Below are positions 26,385 to 36,455 of a stretch of DNA of 64,000 bases, piece after piece; position 1 is the first letter of the stretch, and each line of letters opens with the position of its first letter. The translations under genes were made by a program, and so were the position numbers. Under the pieces are notes generated by a model that had not been told where the DNA came from, ran no database searches, and was given only the letters and a program-made list of their open reading frames with translations. Source of the DNA: Pseudomonadota bacterium (GTDB taxonomy: Bacteria; Pseudomonadota; Gammaproteobacteria; Steroidobacterales; JBCBZW01); contig JBCCWS010000019.1 in NCBI GenBank assembly GCA_039193195.1, positions 1 to 64,000 on the forward strand. Reading direction: 5' to 3'.

Positions 26385-29027
26385 ATGCTCTTTGAGGACG
26401 TACAGCTGCGTGCGCAGGCTCCTGAGTATCGCCGTCGAGCGAAATCGTTGCTTCACGCATCGAAGGTCAGTCGCGAGGAGATCGACTCCCTAAGCAAGGT
26501 GCTCCTGGACCTGCGTGAGTGGAGCTATGCGCGCCGTTTGCTGGCGCGAGCTCGCGGTCGGGTGGTAGAGGACCCGAAGGCGCGCCTCGAACTCGCGCAG
26601 CGCCAAGCCCTCGCCACCTACAACGACACGGAGCTCCCGGTGGATGCGCGCCTGGAGGGCGCCCTCGCGATCCTCGAAGAGCGCTGTGGCCTGAAGAATA
26701 CGCGCAACCAACGGACACTCTCCCTAGCCGGTGCCGTGTTCAAGCGTCGCTGGCGTCTCGACGGCCACAAGGAAAACCTAGAGCGTGCGTTAACCTACTA
26801 CCTTCGCGCCTACGAGGAGGGGCCCGAGCACGATCTGGGCCAGTCCGGCATTAACGCAGCCTTTGTGCTCGATCAACTCGGCGATGTCGAACGTCGCGAA
26901 GCCGCTTCCGCTGGCGGCAGTTCGGACATGGCTGCCGCGCGCGCCGAGGAGACGCAGGCGATTCGCGAAGAGCTTGTCGAGACGCTATCGCCGCTTATTG
27001 AAGCGACCGAGTCTGTCGCTGATCGCTGGCGCCTCTACACGACGATCGCCGAGGCCTTGTTCGGTCTTGGCCAGTTCGAGCAGGCCGGCCCGTGGTTGGA
27101 GAAGCTGCGCGAACTCGGCGTCTCCGCCTGGCAGTACCAGGCGACGGTGCGGCAATTGGCATCAGTGGCTCGGATGCAGAGCGGGGATATGGGCAGCGTC
27201 CCAGGCTTCTCGCGCTCGCAGGCGGGCAAAGTCCTAAGGGAATTTCTGAGGGAGCATTCGCAGGCTGTGCGCGGCGCCTACGCGGGCCGGGTCGGTCTCG
27301 CCCTGTCGGGCGGCGGCTTCCGAGCTGCCCTTTACCACATCGGTGTGTTGGCGCGCCTCGCCGAGCTCGACGTGCTTCGCCACGTGGAAGTGCTGTCCTG
27401 TGTGGCGGGCGGCGCCATCGTAGGCACGCACTACTACCTACTATTGAAAGAGTTGCTCGAGTCCAAGGCGGACGCGGAGATCGCGCGCGAGGACTACATC
27501 GCCCTGGTGCGCCGCCTGGAGCGGCACTTTCAGGACGGCGTGCGGCGCAATCTGCGCGGTCGTCTCAACATCGACCCCGTGACCAACGCCAAGCTCCTCG
27601 GCCCGACCTACAACCGCACCATGCGAACGGGCGAGCTGCTCGAAGAGATGCTCTTCTCCCGCGTCGCGGAGGAGGCGGGGCAACCGCAACGCCGCCGCGG
27701 CAAGCGTGATCCCCTGTACATGCCCGATCTGGCCGTGCGCCCCTACGGCACGGCGCAGGGCGCCACCTTCGAGATCAAGCACGATAACTGGCGCCGCGCC
27801 GCCAAGGTGCCGGAGCTGGTGATCAACGCCACCACCCTCAACACGGGGCACAACTGGCAGTTCACCGCAGACTCCATGGGCGAACCCCCCGGCAGTATCA
27901 ATACGCACGTCGACTCCAGCTATCAACTGCGTCGAGTCAGTTACGCCGAGGCACCGGAGGGCGTGCGAAGTGTGCGTTTGGGGTATGCGGTCGCCGCATC
28001 GGCGGCCGTGCCAGGACGTACGGAACCGCTCTCCTTGAAGGGGCTTTACCCTGGCGTTGATGTTCGCCTCGTAGACGGCGGCGTGCAGGATACGCAAGGC
28101 ATCTCGGCGCTCCTGGAGCGCGACTGCCAGGTGATGCTGGTCAGCGATGGAACGGGCCCCATCGACAGCGTCGATGCGCCCAGCATCGGGCGCCTCGCGG
28201 CGCGTCGGCGAGCCAACATCATCCTGCGCGCTCGCGCCCTGCAGCTGTCGACGGAGCATCTGGAGGGACGCCGCCGTTCCGGTCTGTTGCGGGGTTTGAT
28301 GTTCGTGCACCTGCGCAAGGACCTTCCGGTGACGCCGATCGATTGGGTGGGGTGTGATGATCCCCTGTCCCTGGTGGAGGATCGCGCTCAGGAACGCGTC
28401 GAAGAGCTAACCGAGCACCAGGAGACCGAGTACGAGATTCCCATCGCTATCCAGCGCGCCCTGGCCGCTGTACGTACGGACTACGATGCCTTCCATGAGT
28501 CGGAGTCACTCACGTTAATGTTGAGTGGCTATCGTATGGCAGAGCACGCCTTCCGTGAGGACTCGTCTCTCACGGCGCTCACCGACGGTGAGGCACCATC
28601 GAACGATTGGGACTTCCTCGCCGTACAGGACGCGTTGCGCGACTACGCCGCGCGCGAGCACTTGCGCGAGGTACTAGCGGTGTCGGCGCGACGGCGCTTC
28701 AAGCCCTGGTTGGCTAGCGAGCGACTTCGTCAGGCGAGCTGGATCGCAGGCATCGGCGCCGCAGCGCTCGCGGCGATCGTGGGCGCGTTCAGCGCCAGCG
28801 CCGTACTGTTGAACGGTGCCGGTGCGGTGCTGCTGCTGTTGGCCACGGTGGTGGCGATTTGGGTAGGCCGGCGCCTGTCGGCATCCACGGATCTGCCGGT
28901 GATGGTGGGGCGCTTGGTGTATGGCTTGTGGGCGGTGGTGACCGGGCCGATCACTGGGCGGGCGCAGCTGTGGTTGTTGGATCGGTTGTATCTGCGCTTC
29001 GGGCGATTGAAACCGCCCGAGCGGTAG
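26385..29027 (+). CDS. Patatin-like protein with helical-repeat N-terminus and membrane tail; predicted catalytic serine replaced
   Basis: An 880-residue protein. The first about 290 residues are TPR-like helices. The patatin domain starts at VGLALSGGGFRAALYHIGVL (oxyanion loop from Ser308) and ends with the aspartate of VDGG (Asp564). The expected nucleophile elbow G/C-x-S-x-G reads SCVAGGAIVG: Ala341 (GCG at 27405-27407) occupies the serine position, so lipid hydrolysis by the classic dyad should fail. Two hydrophobic segments near 790-840 (AALAAIVGAFSASAVLL and AVLLLLATVVAIWVG) predict membrane anchoring. A longer GTG start at 26340 would overlap the ATPase gene by 38 bases. ATG 26385 is preferred, eight bases after that stop. 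The partner is probably the HerA-like ATPase. Confidence 0.85.
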   Translation: MLFEDVQLRAQAPEYRRRAKSLLHASKVSREEIDSLSKVLLDLREWSYARRLLARARGRVVEDPKARLELAQRQALATYNDTELPVDARLEGALAILEERCGLKNTRNQRTLSLAGAVFKRRWRLDGHKENLERALTYYLRAYEEGPEHDLGQSGINAAFVLDQLGDVERREAASAGGSSDMAAARAEETQAIREELVETLSPLIEATESVADRWRLYTTIAEALFGLGQFEQAGPWLEKLRELGVSAWQYQATVRQLASVARMQSGDMGSVPGFSRSQAGKVLREFLREHSQAVRGAYAGRVGLALSGGGFRAALYHIGVLARLAELDVLRHVEVLSCVAGGAIVGTHYYLLLKELLESKADAEIAREDYIALVRRLERHFQDGVRRNLRGRLNIDPVTNAKLLGPTYNRTMRTGELLEEMLFSRVAEEAGQPQRRRGKRDPLYMPDLAVRPYGTAQGATFEIKHDNWRRAAKVPELVINATTLNTGHNWQFTADSMGEPPGSINTHVDSSYQLRRVSYAEAPEGVRSVRLGYAVAASAAVPGRTEPLSLKGLYPGVDVRLVDGGVQDTQGISALLERDCQVMLVSDGTGPIDSVDAPSIGRLAARRRANIILRARALQLSTEHLEGRRRSGLLRGLMFVHLRKDLPVTPIDWVGCDDPLSLVEDRAQERVEELTEHQETEYEIPIAIQRALAAVRTDYDAFHESESLTLMLSGYRMAEHAFREDSSLTALTDGEAPSNDWDFLAVQDALRDYAAREHLREVLAVSARRRFKPWLASERLRQASWIAGIGAAALAAIVGAFSASAVLLNGAGAVLLLLATVVAIWVGRRLSASTDLPVMVGRLVYGLWAVVTGPITGRAQLWLLDRLYLRFGRLKPPER

Positions 29028-29662
29028 CCTCGGTTTTCCGCGTGACCCCAGTCGTTGGCGCGCGGATCGATCGCGCGGCACTTCGCCTAGGCCTTCCACC
29101 GTAGGCGAAAGCGGTGTGCCGCGGGCTGACGCATGTGCTTGCCTGCGAAGTGGTGGTCCTCCGACTGCCGATGGGCTAGGCCTTCGAGCTAGTGTGCTGT
29201 CCGAGAAGTTCGTTGAAAAATACGCGGGTACTTTTCGCCCCTGAGTACGTTGCTCCTCACCGATGTACTGATGCGACCGGGCAGGCAGGATCACCGTGCC
29301 ACGGAAGGTTCCGTCCTCCCCGGCTGAGCTCAGCGTGTAGTCGAATTGGATCGGGTCCTCGTTCGGCATCAACAGCCAGGCGGTGATGACGTTGTTGCCC
29401 TGGTGAATGCCGCTGTTGGGCATATCGGTACCGTTGACCTGCGCCTCGACGAGGACACGTCGGCCTGCGTAGCGATAGGTGCAATGGCCCACCGTGGTCA
29501 GCGTGTATTCGATGTCGCGGATCACCCGAGTGGCGGCAAGCTCCGAGGGGTCGGCGTTGGCCCAGTCGTTGGCGAACAGGTCGCCACCGCTCATGAGCAC
29601 GGCGATACCAAGCGGCCCACTAGGAGTGTGTTAAGGGTCCGAGGAACGAAACGGCAGTGCAT
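29028..29662 (-). pseudogene. Secreted hypothetical protein, frameshift in signal peptide
   Basis: ATG 29662, with AAGGAG six bases upstream, opens MHCRFVPRTLNTLLVGRL. One missing base near 29615 then shifts the frame. The continuation GIAVLMSGGDLFANDWANAD completes a good signal peptide and enters a protein-like mature region (IRDIEYTLTTVGHCTYRYAG, GNNVITAWLLMPNEDPIQF, GTFRGTVILPARSHQYIG). The downstream frame remains open into antisense of the patatin gene (to 28674), but the text beyond about 29200 looks non-coding, so the original 3' end is also lost. Function unknown. Confidence 0.5.
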
Positions 29663-29990
29663 GTTTTTCTCCTTGCGTTGTGCTGGATCGCTCTTGTGAG
29701 CGAGTTGCATCCCCTCCAACGCCACCCGTTCGCGAAATGGCTCACGGACGATGAAGAGAGGTCCGGACCCCCTAGCGTCCCACGCTGATGGAGGCGCTGA
29801 GGGTGAGCACCGCGGAGCCAGGCATATCCCGTTCAAGTCGGCGTGTTGCCCGCTGGGCTCGGCACGCTTTCGCCCTGAATGAACGCTGCGATCGTGTAGA
29901 CTCGAGTAAGAAAGGGGAAGTGCCTAGGCCCGGACCCGTGTGGGTCATCGACGCACCACGAAGCACCCTAGACTTCGGAGCCGGCCCTGA

Positions 29991-30574
29991 GTGGCAGATA
30001 CTTCCGACATCGACGCCCTGCTGAAAGCCGTCAAGTCGGGCGACAACGCGGCGGTAGACGCGCTTTATCGGTTGGTCTACGACGAGCTGCACAAGCTGGC
30101 GGCCGCCCAGCGGCGGCGTTGGGGCGGCAACCACACGATCGGCACCACGGCGCTGGTGCACGAGGCCTACCTCAAGCTTGGCGACGGCAAGGGTCAGGAC
30201 TGGGAAGGGCGTCGACACTTCTTCGGCACCGCGTCGATGGCCATGCGCCACGTACTGGTGAGCTACGCCCGCGCGGCGCAGGCGGACAAGCGCGGCGGTG
30301 GCATGCCTGCAGTGGAGATGGACCTCGAACTGGTGGCCGATCCTGTGATCATGAGCGACGTGCTCGCCCTGCACGACGCGCTCGAACGCCTTGAGGCCTT
30401 GGAATCTCGCTGGGCCCGCGTGGTGGAGTGCCGCGTCTTCGCGGGCATGAGCATCAACGAGCGGCCGATGCGCTTGGCGTCTCGCCGGCCACCGTCAAGC
30501 GTGACTGGACCTTCGCGTCGGCGTGGTTGTTCCGAGAGCTGCGTGCCACCTCGAGCCCCGCTGGCCCCCCGTGA
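29991..30574 (+). pseudogene. ECF sigma factor (kinase-associated type), frameshifted in region 4
   Basis: The GTG 29991 frame gives a normal sigma region 2 of the type paired with Ser/Thr kinases: AVDALYRLVYDELHKLAAAQ, TTALVHEAYLKL and RRHFFGTASMAMRHVLV. Region 4 begins ALERLEALESRWARVVECRVFAGMSINE. It then leaves the frame: the expected ADALGVSPATVKRDWTFASAW and LFRELRA follow one frame over, ending TGA 30572. A single base lost between 30459 and 30464 explains this. The helix-turn-helix that reads -35 elements is thus disconnected. It lies 113 bases upstream of a likewise broken kinase gene, the usual partner. Confidence 0.75.
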
Positions 30575-30687
30575 GGCGCAACCGGTCCGGGCGAGCGGGA
30601 TCCTTCCATGAGCCGTTTTGCCGACCGATCGCGTCTTGCTGACTAGGGGGGTGTGTGCACGACCACACGGGAGGGAGCTGCCACACC

Positions 30688-33059
30688 ATGAGCGATATGC
30701 TCGGCCGCGCGGCACAGCTATTGGATGCCGCGCTGGCGCTACCCCCGAACGCGCGTGCCGGCTTTGTCCAGCGCGAGTGCGGCGCTGACGAGGCGCTGCT
30801 GGCGGAAGTCACCTCGCTGCTCGCCGTCGCGGACAGCGCCGACGCCTGGCTGGGGGCTTTCGCCGAGCGCGTCGGCGACGTGCTGGCAGTGTCGCCTGGC
30901 GGGCAAACGGCCGCGAGCCTGCCGCCCGGCGAACGCGTGGGCGCGTGGCAGATCGAAGCCCCCTTGGGCGCGGGCGGGATGGGGGAGGTCTACGTGGCGA
31001 GCCGCGCAGACGGCCGCTACCAGCAATAGGTGGCTCTCAAGACCCTACGCGTCGCTTAAGCGCCCCTGCTGCTGACGCCTTTCGGAGTGAACGCGAGCGC
31101 CTCGCTCGCCTCAGTCACCCCGGTATCAGTCGCATCATCGATGGGGGAGAGACGCTCGACGGCCGTCCCTTCATGGTGATGGAGTACGTGGATGGCAAGG
31201 CCATCGACAAGTGGTGCCGTGACAACGACGTCGACGCGCGTACGCGCCTGCGCATGCTCGTCCAGCTGTGCGCCGCCGTCGCCCACGCTCACGCCCGCCT
31301 GGTGCTGCACCGAGACATCAAAGCCTCGAACGTGCTCGTCGATAGCAACGGCGACGTTAGGTTAATCGATTTCGGTATTTCGGCGCTGACCAACGAGGAG
31401 CGCAGCGCTGAGGCGGGCGGGCCGCTCACCGTGGCCACCGCCGCTCCGGAGCAACTTGCCGGCGAGGGGGTGTCCTCGCAAACGGATGTATTCGCCATCG
31501 GCCTGCTCGCTCATCAGCTCCTCGCCGGTAGGCTGCCTGCGCGATCCGCGGATCGCGGCGTGGTCCTCGACCCGTCTACGCTCCGGGCTCGTGAAGTGGT
31601 GAGCGTGCTCGAGCGAGCGACCCGCCTGGTGCCGGAGGATCGCTACGCATCAGCAGATGCATTGTCCGAGGACTTCCTAGCGCTTCTCGAGCATAGACCG
31701 GTCAGTCCGCTGCGCCGAGATCTCCTTTATCGACTGCGGAGCACCCTGCGCCGATACCCTGTGGCGAGCGCCCTCGCCGCGACCGCCTCGCTGGCGCTGG
31801 TGGTCGGGGCCGCGGTGAGCATGGTTCTCGCCGACCGCGCCGCCACCGAGGCCGCGCGGGCCCGAGACGCCCTGGCGGAGGCGCGCTTTTACCTTGAGCG
31901 CGCAGAACTGACGGCGGCCACCCAGTCCGCCTATTCCGACGCTCTGCAGCGGATGTTCGGTGACGAGGCGGACGAGCCTCGCATGCGCCGCATTCTCATC
32001 GACCATGCGCACCAGGCCCTCGCGCAGTACAAGGCCGATCCCGCGCGTGCGGCGCAGATCGCCTACGCAGTGGGTCGCCACTTCGTCGATCGCAACGATT
32101 ACGCCGCGGGCCTGGAGGTGCTCGAACCGTGGCTTACCCAGGGTTACGGCCATCCTCACCTCTTGCGCCAGGGGCGCCTCAACCAGGCGCTGGCTTACCG
32201 CTACACCGAGCGCCATGAGGAGGCGCTAGCTCTGTTCAACGAGGTGGATCAGGCCTTCATGGCTACGCCGGATCAGGGCTCCGTGGACCACCTCGTGGCC
32301 ATCGTGCAACGCGCTGAGCTGCTCTCCACGCGGGAGGCGTGGTCTTCGGCGCTGAGCGTGCTGAAGGACGCGGTCGCGCAAACGGACGATGCCCACACCG
32401 AGATGTTCTGTTGGGCCTATATCGATGCCTTCGAGAAGCGCCTGGGGAACTTCGCCGTGGCCTACGAGGCGGCGCGCCGCGCGGTTGCTGTGTTCGAGCG
32501 TCATCCCCTGCTGGAACTGCACGGCCGGGTGAACACACGCAGCATGCTGGCCAGCTATGAGATCTATTACACCAGCGACTATGACGCCGCCGTGCGACAT
32601 ATTGAGCAAGCACTGGCCGACGCTGAGGTGGCCGGCGAGACCGGTGCCATCGCCGAGCTGATCTACCTGCGCGGCGAATCGGCCCTCTTTCAAGGGGAGC
32701 TCGAGGAGACCCAGCGCTTGTACCGGAGGCCGAGGGCCATGGAACTTGAGTATTTCCCCGTGGATGTTGGTGGCACGACGTCGCTCGTCGAAGCGCTCGC
32801 CGAGGCGGGCGAGCTGCCCGAGGCAGAGCGGGAACTCGATCAGCTCGCCAAGCGCATGGACGAACTGCGCCCCGGCGGATCGAGGCATCCCAGGATCACG
32901 CTTGCCAGAGCCCGCCTTGCGGCAGCGCGTGATGGCGCCGCCGCGGCGCAGGATACCCTGGCGCAAGCCGGATTTACCCGATCCTTTGCGGCGACCAGTA
33001 TCGTTGGGATGGCGCGTGTGAAGCGCCTGGAAGCCCTAGGCGTTGAAGTGCCGGACTGA
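30688..33059 (+). pseudogene. PknB-type Ser/Thr protein kinase with membrane helix and TPR repeats, nonsense plus frameshift
   Basis: ATG 30688 follows GGGAGGGAG. The first part gives a short leader and the glycine loop PLGAGGMGEVYVASRADGRYQQ. An in-frame TAG (31027-31029) then interrupts just before VALKTLRVA, which holds the ATP-binding lysine. A shift near 31050-31062 moves the rest to another frame: FRSERERLARLSHPGI, LVLHRDIKASNVLVD, RLIDFGISAL. These are intact HRD and DFG motifs. A membrane helix (VASALAATASLALVVGAAV) and a C-terminal TPR region follow to 33059. Both lesions hit the N-lobe, so no full kinase can be made by normal decoding. The upstream ECF sigma partner is damaged too. 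Confidence 0.75.
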
Positions 33060-33194
33060 GACCACAGGACGGGGGCGGGGACGGCAGCGCCCGCTGACAT
33101 CGGCGCGTACGAAGGGCCCGCCACCACGTTAGCTGAGCGCTCGCCTTGCAGGCTGCGCCACCGCCGAGGGTGACGCAGCCGTTCACCTGAGCGG

Positions 33195-34145
33195 CTACTC
33201 GGCGGTCATGCGGAACACGCCACGGTTCATCGTCACCGTGCCGCCGATGTAGCTGCGGAAAGCCGACTCAGGATCGGTGGGATCGAGCAGGAAGTCGTAC
33301 TCGGTCAGTGGCTGGTCCGGCAGCGCGCCGTAGGTGGAACCGTCCCAGTGTTCAGCGAGGTCGACCAGTAGCAGCTGGTCGCCGTTCTCCGTGACGTCCA
33401 TCGGGCAGTAGCCAAGCTCGCGCGAAAAAACACCGTTGCCACGGTTGTTGATGGCGAGCATGTTCGGGACGCCGCCGAAGGGCAGCGGCACGATGGACGC
33501 GCCCGGGGCGCCCGGCGGCGTGGCGTACCAGATGGCCCAGACGGTAACCAGCGCATTCGGTCTATAGCCGAACACGCGAATCTCCACCGCGCCGGTGCCA
33601 TCGTCACGGCAGGTCACGCGCATGAAGCCGCGCACGTCGCGGAACTCGCCGAGGGTCATCGCGTCGGCGGGGATGCTGTGCGTGGTCGGGAACGGAGCCC
33701 CCAGAGCACCCTCAGGCGGGGCCGCGATACGGGCTCCGTCTAGGAGCGTCGGCATGGGCACCTCGTTGCTGCGCCGGTTCTTCAGGCGTTCATCCACATC
33801 CGGAAAGCCGTTCGCGGCGCGGAAGTCCGGGTTGGTGGTCGTGGCGACGGCCTGATCGAGCGCCTTCACACAGCTGTCTTGCGTGAGCGGTGACGCATCG
33901 TTGCCAGCATCGCCAGGCGCGGTGGCGGGGTTGTGCAGTCCGATGAAATCGAAGTGGATGTCCGGTGGCAGCGGGGCCGGTAGGGCGAAGATCGGTTGAT
34001 TGCAGTCGGAGTTAAAGCCCGTAGAGGGCTTCAAGGTCTCTACGTACTCGCGATCTTCACCATGGGCGGTGGATGCAGCGGCAGCCAGTGCGGCAAGACC
34101 GACGGTCAGTCGAAGGGGCGTGAGCTGGTTGATGGTGGCTTTCAT
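33195..34145 (-). CDS. Secreted hypothetical protein
   Basis: Start ATG 34145, with AAGGAAG about five bases upstream; the longer frame lacks such a site. A signal peptide (TPLRLTVGLAALAAAASTAHG) precedes a mature chain of about 290 residues. Conserved-looking blocks are IHFDFIGLHNPATAPGD, DARIAAPPEG-like text, RGFMRVTCRDDGTGAVEIRV, GYRPNALVTVWAIWYA and LVDLAEHWDGSTYG. The all-beta character suggests an extracellular domain. No named family was recognised. It is a single gene, convergent with the broken kinase gene; the gap of 135 bases shows no T-rich terminator. Confidence 0.7.
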   Translation of the reverse strand: MKATINQLTPLRLTVGLAALAAAASTAHGEDREYVETLKPSTGFNSDCNQPIFALPAPLPPDIHFDFIGLHNPATAPGDAGNDASPLTQDSCVKALDQAVATTTNPDFRAANGFPDVDERLKNRRSNEVPMPTLLDGARIAAPPEGALGAPFPTTHSIPADAMTLGEFRDVRGFMRVTCRDDGTGAVEIRVFGYRPNALVTVWAIWYATPPGAPGASIVPLPFGGVPNMLAINNRGNGVFSRELGYCPMDVTENGDQLLLVDLAEHWDGSTYGALPDQPLTEYDFLLDPTDPESAFRSYIGGTVTMNRGVFRMTAE

Positions 34146-34698
34146 CGTGCTTCCTTGTTGCTCTTTGTGGGAGGTGAGTTCAACGCGGCTGACGCCGCTG
34201 CCGAGACCCTCTCGGCACCGCGCCTCTCCCGTCCTGATGCCACCCATTTGGTTCTCGAATGCCTAGCTGATGGGAATCTGAGGTCGTTGAATCTATTCAG
34301 AAAAGAAGTTGGCTGCGGGTGCTCACCGCCGCACCCTTTGGGGGGTATATGGTTAACTGAAGAACCCTAACTGCCCGGAAATCCGCGAGGCGATCGCCGT
34401 GGATAGCGTGCTCTGGTAGGGGTAGCTCGACGCCAGCCGGTGTCAGGCCAGCGTGGGCTGTCGCGGCGCTAGGACGACTGCACTTTGGGCGCGTGCAAAA
34501 TTGATCGCCACCAGCTTGAATCTGTCTCGCTAATGGAAATCCTCGGCACCTCGCGCGCCGCGTCAACGGCAGGCTACCCCCTGGCTGGCACCGATCCGAC
34601 AAGGTACGCGCACTGCTCGGCGGCCGATGCAATGGACTCGCAACCCATGCCCTCAATTCGCGGTGGCCGAATACAGGTCGATCGGGTTCAATAGGCCG
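34146..34698. other. Intergenic region upstream of the RDD gene
   Basis: About 550 bases between divergent genes. The minus-strand frame covering most of it (34297-34818) is Arg/Pro/Gly-rich and reads into antisense of the RDD gene, so it is not a credible gene. I see no tRNA, repeat or recognisable operator. Promoters for both flanking genes must lie here. Confidence 0.45.
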
Positions 34699-35445
34699 AT
34701 GCAGGAAGCTTCCGCCACCGCACCATCCCTCGAACTGGGCGCCGCCACCGGCGTATCGATCGACCTCCCCCTCGCCGGCGCGGGGAGTCGCGGCTACGCG
34801 TACATCATCGACTTCCACATTCGCCTCGTGCTCCCGGTGCTCTACTGGATCGTGCTCAGCGTGTTAGCGGGACTTGGCGTGGTGCAGCTGGACGTGGCGT
34901 CGGGCTTTGACGAGAACACGCCGACTGATCCGGGTTTCCTGCTCGGCTTCTTTGGCGTGCCGAGCTTGCTATTCCTGCTCTACCACCCGGTGGTGGAGCT
35001 GGCCATGCGTGGCGATTCGCCGGGCAAGCGCATCGCGGGGATTCACTGCGTCGATAGCGAAGGGCAGCCACCGGGCGCTGGCGCCATTCTACTGCGCAAC
35101 GTTCTTCGTGTTATCGACAGCCTCCCGATGGTGTACACCGTGGGACTGGTCGCCGTGATGATCACCCGCCAACATCAGCGCCTTGGTGATCTCGTGGCCG
35201 GCACGCGAGTGGTGCAAGCCCCCAAGAGCGCGCGCGGCTTGGTGAAGGACCTCGGCGCTCTCGACAAGTCGAATCTGTCGGCGGATGAGTTGGATCTGGT
35301 CACCAAGATCCTGGCGCGGTGGAGCACCTTACGCCGCGATCGCCGACAGGAGCTCACCGAGAGTGTCCTTCTGCGTCAGGGGATCACGCCGGCCGCCAAG
35401 GATGGTCAACGGCGTCGTCAGCTCAAGGCGCTGCTCGGGCAATGA
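34699..35445 (+). CDS. RDD-family membrane protein
   Basis: A 248-residue inner-membrane protein. The RDD pattern is seen as GSRGYAYIIDFHIRLVLPVLY (first helix with conserved Arg/Asp), a second helix GFLLGFFGVPSLLFLLYHPV, and the loop RGDSPGKRIAGIHCVDSEG typical of RDD proteins. A third span (MVYTVGLVAVMI) ends with QRLGDLVAGTRVV. A soluble tail of about 70 charged residues follows. Function is unsettled: some RDD proteins act as Na+/H+ antiporters, and many sit beside MoxR/DUF58/SpoIIM genes as here. Its stop overlaps the SpoIIM start (ATGA), indicating coupled translation. Confidence 0.88.
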   Translation: MQEASATAPSLELGAATGVSIDLPLAGAGSRGYAYIIDFHIRLVLPVLYWIVLSVLAGLGVVQLDVASGFDENTPTDPGFLLGFFGVPSLLFLLYHPVVELAMRGDSPGKRIAGIHCVDSEGQPPGAGAILLRNVLRVIDSLPMVYTVGLVAVMITRQHQRLGDLVAGTRVVQAPKSARGLVKDLGALDKSNLSADELDLVTKILARWSTLRRDRRQELTESVLLRQGITPAAKDGQRRRQLKALLGQ

Positions 35446-36455
35446 GCACCGAGCCGTCAGGAGAGAAGCAAGCGCCTTACGCCGACTGGCTCGGCGGGCG
35501 CCATGCGGGCTGGAAGTCGCTCGCCGGTCATATCGCCAGTAAGCGCCGCGACCTCGGACTTGAGCAGGCGCGTGAGGTGTTGGACGGCTATCAGGGCTTG
35601 GCCCGGGATGTGTCCCTCGCGCGGCGTGAAGTGCCAGGCAGCCGACTTCACCGCACCGCCGAGGCGCTGTACTCGCAGCTGCACCGCGCCATCAACAGCA
35701 AGCCGACCGCGCCACTCAATGACCTGTGGCAGCTCTATACCCAGCGCTTGCCGGCGGCGGTCCGCACGCTGCGGGGAGAACTCACGGTCTCCTTCGCTCT
35801 GTTTATCGCCGCCACCCTCGTCGGCTTCGCAATGGTGAGCGTGGCAACGGAGACCGCGGGGTGGTTCCTCTCGGGGCCGATGATCCGCAAGGTGCAGAAC
35901 GGGGGCCTGTGGACCGATGATCTCCTGAACATCATGCCGTCCTCCGTGCTCGCCGCGGACATCACCATGAATAACATCACCGTGTCGTTCACGGCCTTCG
36001 TTCTCGGCATGCTTTACGGTATCGGCACGCTGTACATTTTGTCCCTGAACGGGCTGATGCTGGGCTCTATCTTCGCCTACACGGCCGCCTACGGTACCGC
36101 CCTGCCGCTGTTTCGCTTCGTGATTGCCCACGGCATCGTAGAGCTATCGGTGATCTGCGTGGCCAGCGCGGCTGGTCTGGCGATCGGTCGCGCGCTGGCC
36201 AGACCTGGCGCTCACGGCAGAATCGCCTCCCTGCAGGCCGCCGCTGGCGATGCGGGTGCACTCTTGGCTGCCAGCGTTCCGTTTCTCATTGGCTGCGGGC
36301 TGATCGAGGGCTATATCTCACCGAATGAGTACTTTAACCTGGCCACGCGCGTGGCCGTGGGCTTGGCGTGGACGGTGGTGTTTCTGCTCGTTCTCGACGG
36401 GCGCCTTTGGGGGTGGCTGGCTCAGATGCGCTTGTCCGATCGCAAGCGCCTGTAG
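35442..36455 (+). CDS. SpoIIM-like (DUF95) membrane protein
   Basis: A 337-residue protein beginning at the ATGA overlap with the RDD gene. The N-terminal about 130 residues are soluble and helical (YADWLGGRHAGWKSLAGHI). Five or more membrane helices follow, with NNITVSFTAFVLGMLYGIGT, LNGLMLGSIFAYTA and FRFVIAHGIVELSVICVASAAGL, the conserved SpoIIM/DUF95 core. In Bacillus SpoIIM takes part in peptidoglycan remodelling. In non-sporulating bacteria this relative accompanies MoxR-DUF58 clusters and its role is unknown. Its 3' end overlaps the convergent DUF58 gene by 34 bases. Confidence 0.88.
   Translation: MSTEPSGEKQAPYADWLGGRHAGWKSLAGHIASKRRDLGLEQAREVLDGYQGLARDVSLARREVPGSRLHRTAEALYSQLHRAINSKPTAPLNDLWQLYTQRLPAAVRTLRGELTVSFALFIAATLVGFAMVSVATETAGWFLSGPMIRKVQNGGLWTDDLLNIMPSSVLAADITMNNITVSFTAFVLGMLYGIGTLYILSLNGLMLGSIFAYTAAYGTALPLFRFVIAHGIVELSVICVASAAGLAIGRALARPGAHGRIASLQAAAGDAGALLAASVPFLIGCGLIEGYISPNEYFNLATRVAVGLAWTVVFLLVLDGRLWGWLAQMRLSDRKRL

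Noticed and set aside
27441-28310. 289-codon frame antisense to the patatin-like gene
   Set aside because: No recognisable motif; coding evidence on the plus strand is strong.
28674-29027. Continuation of the 29.6-kb secreted-protein frame into the patatin gene
   Set aside because: The frame is open but the text is antisense to the patatin C-terminus and looks non-coding, so I ended the remnant near 29028.
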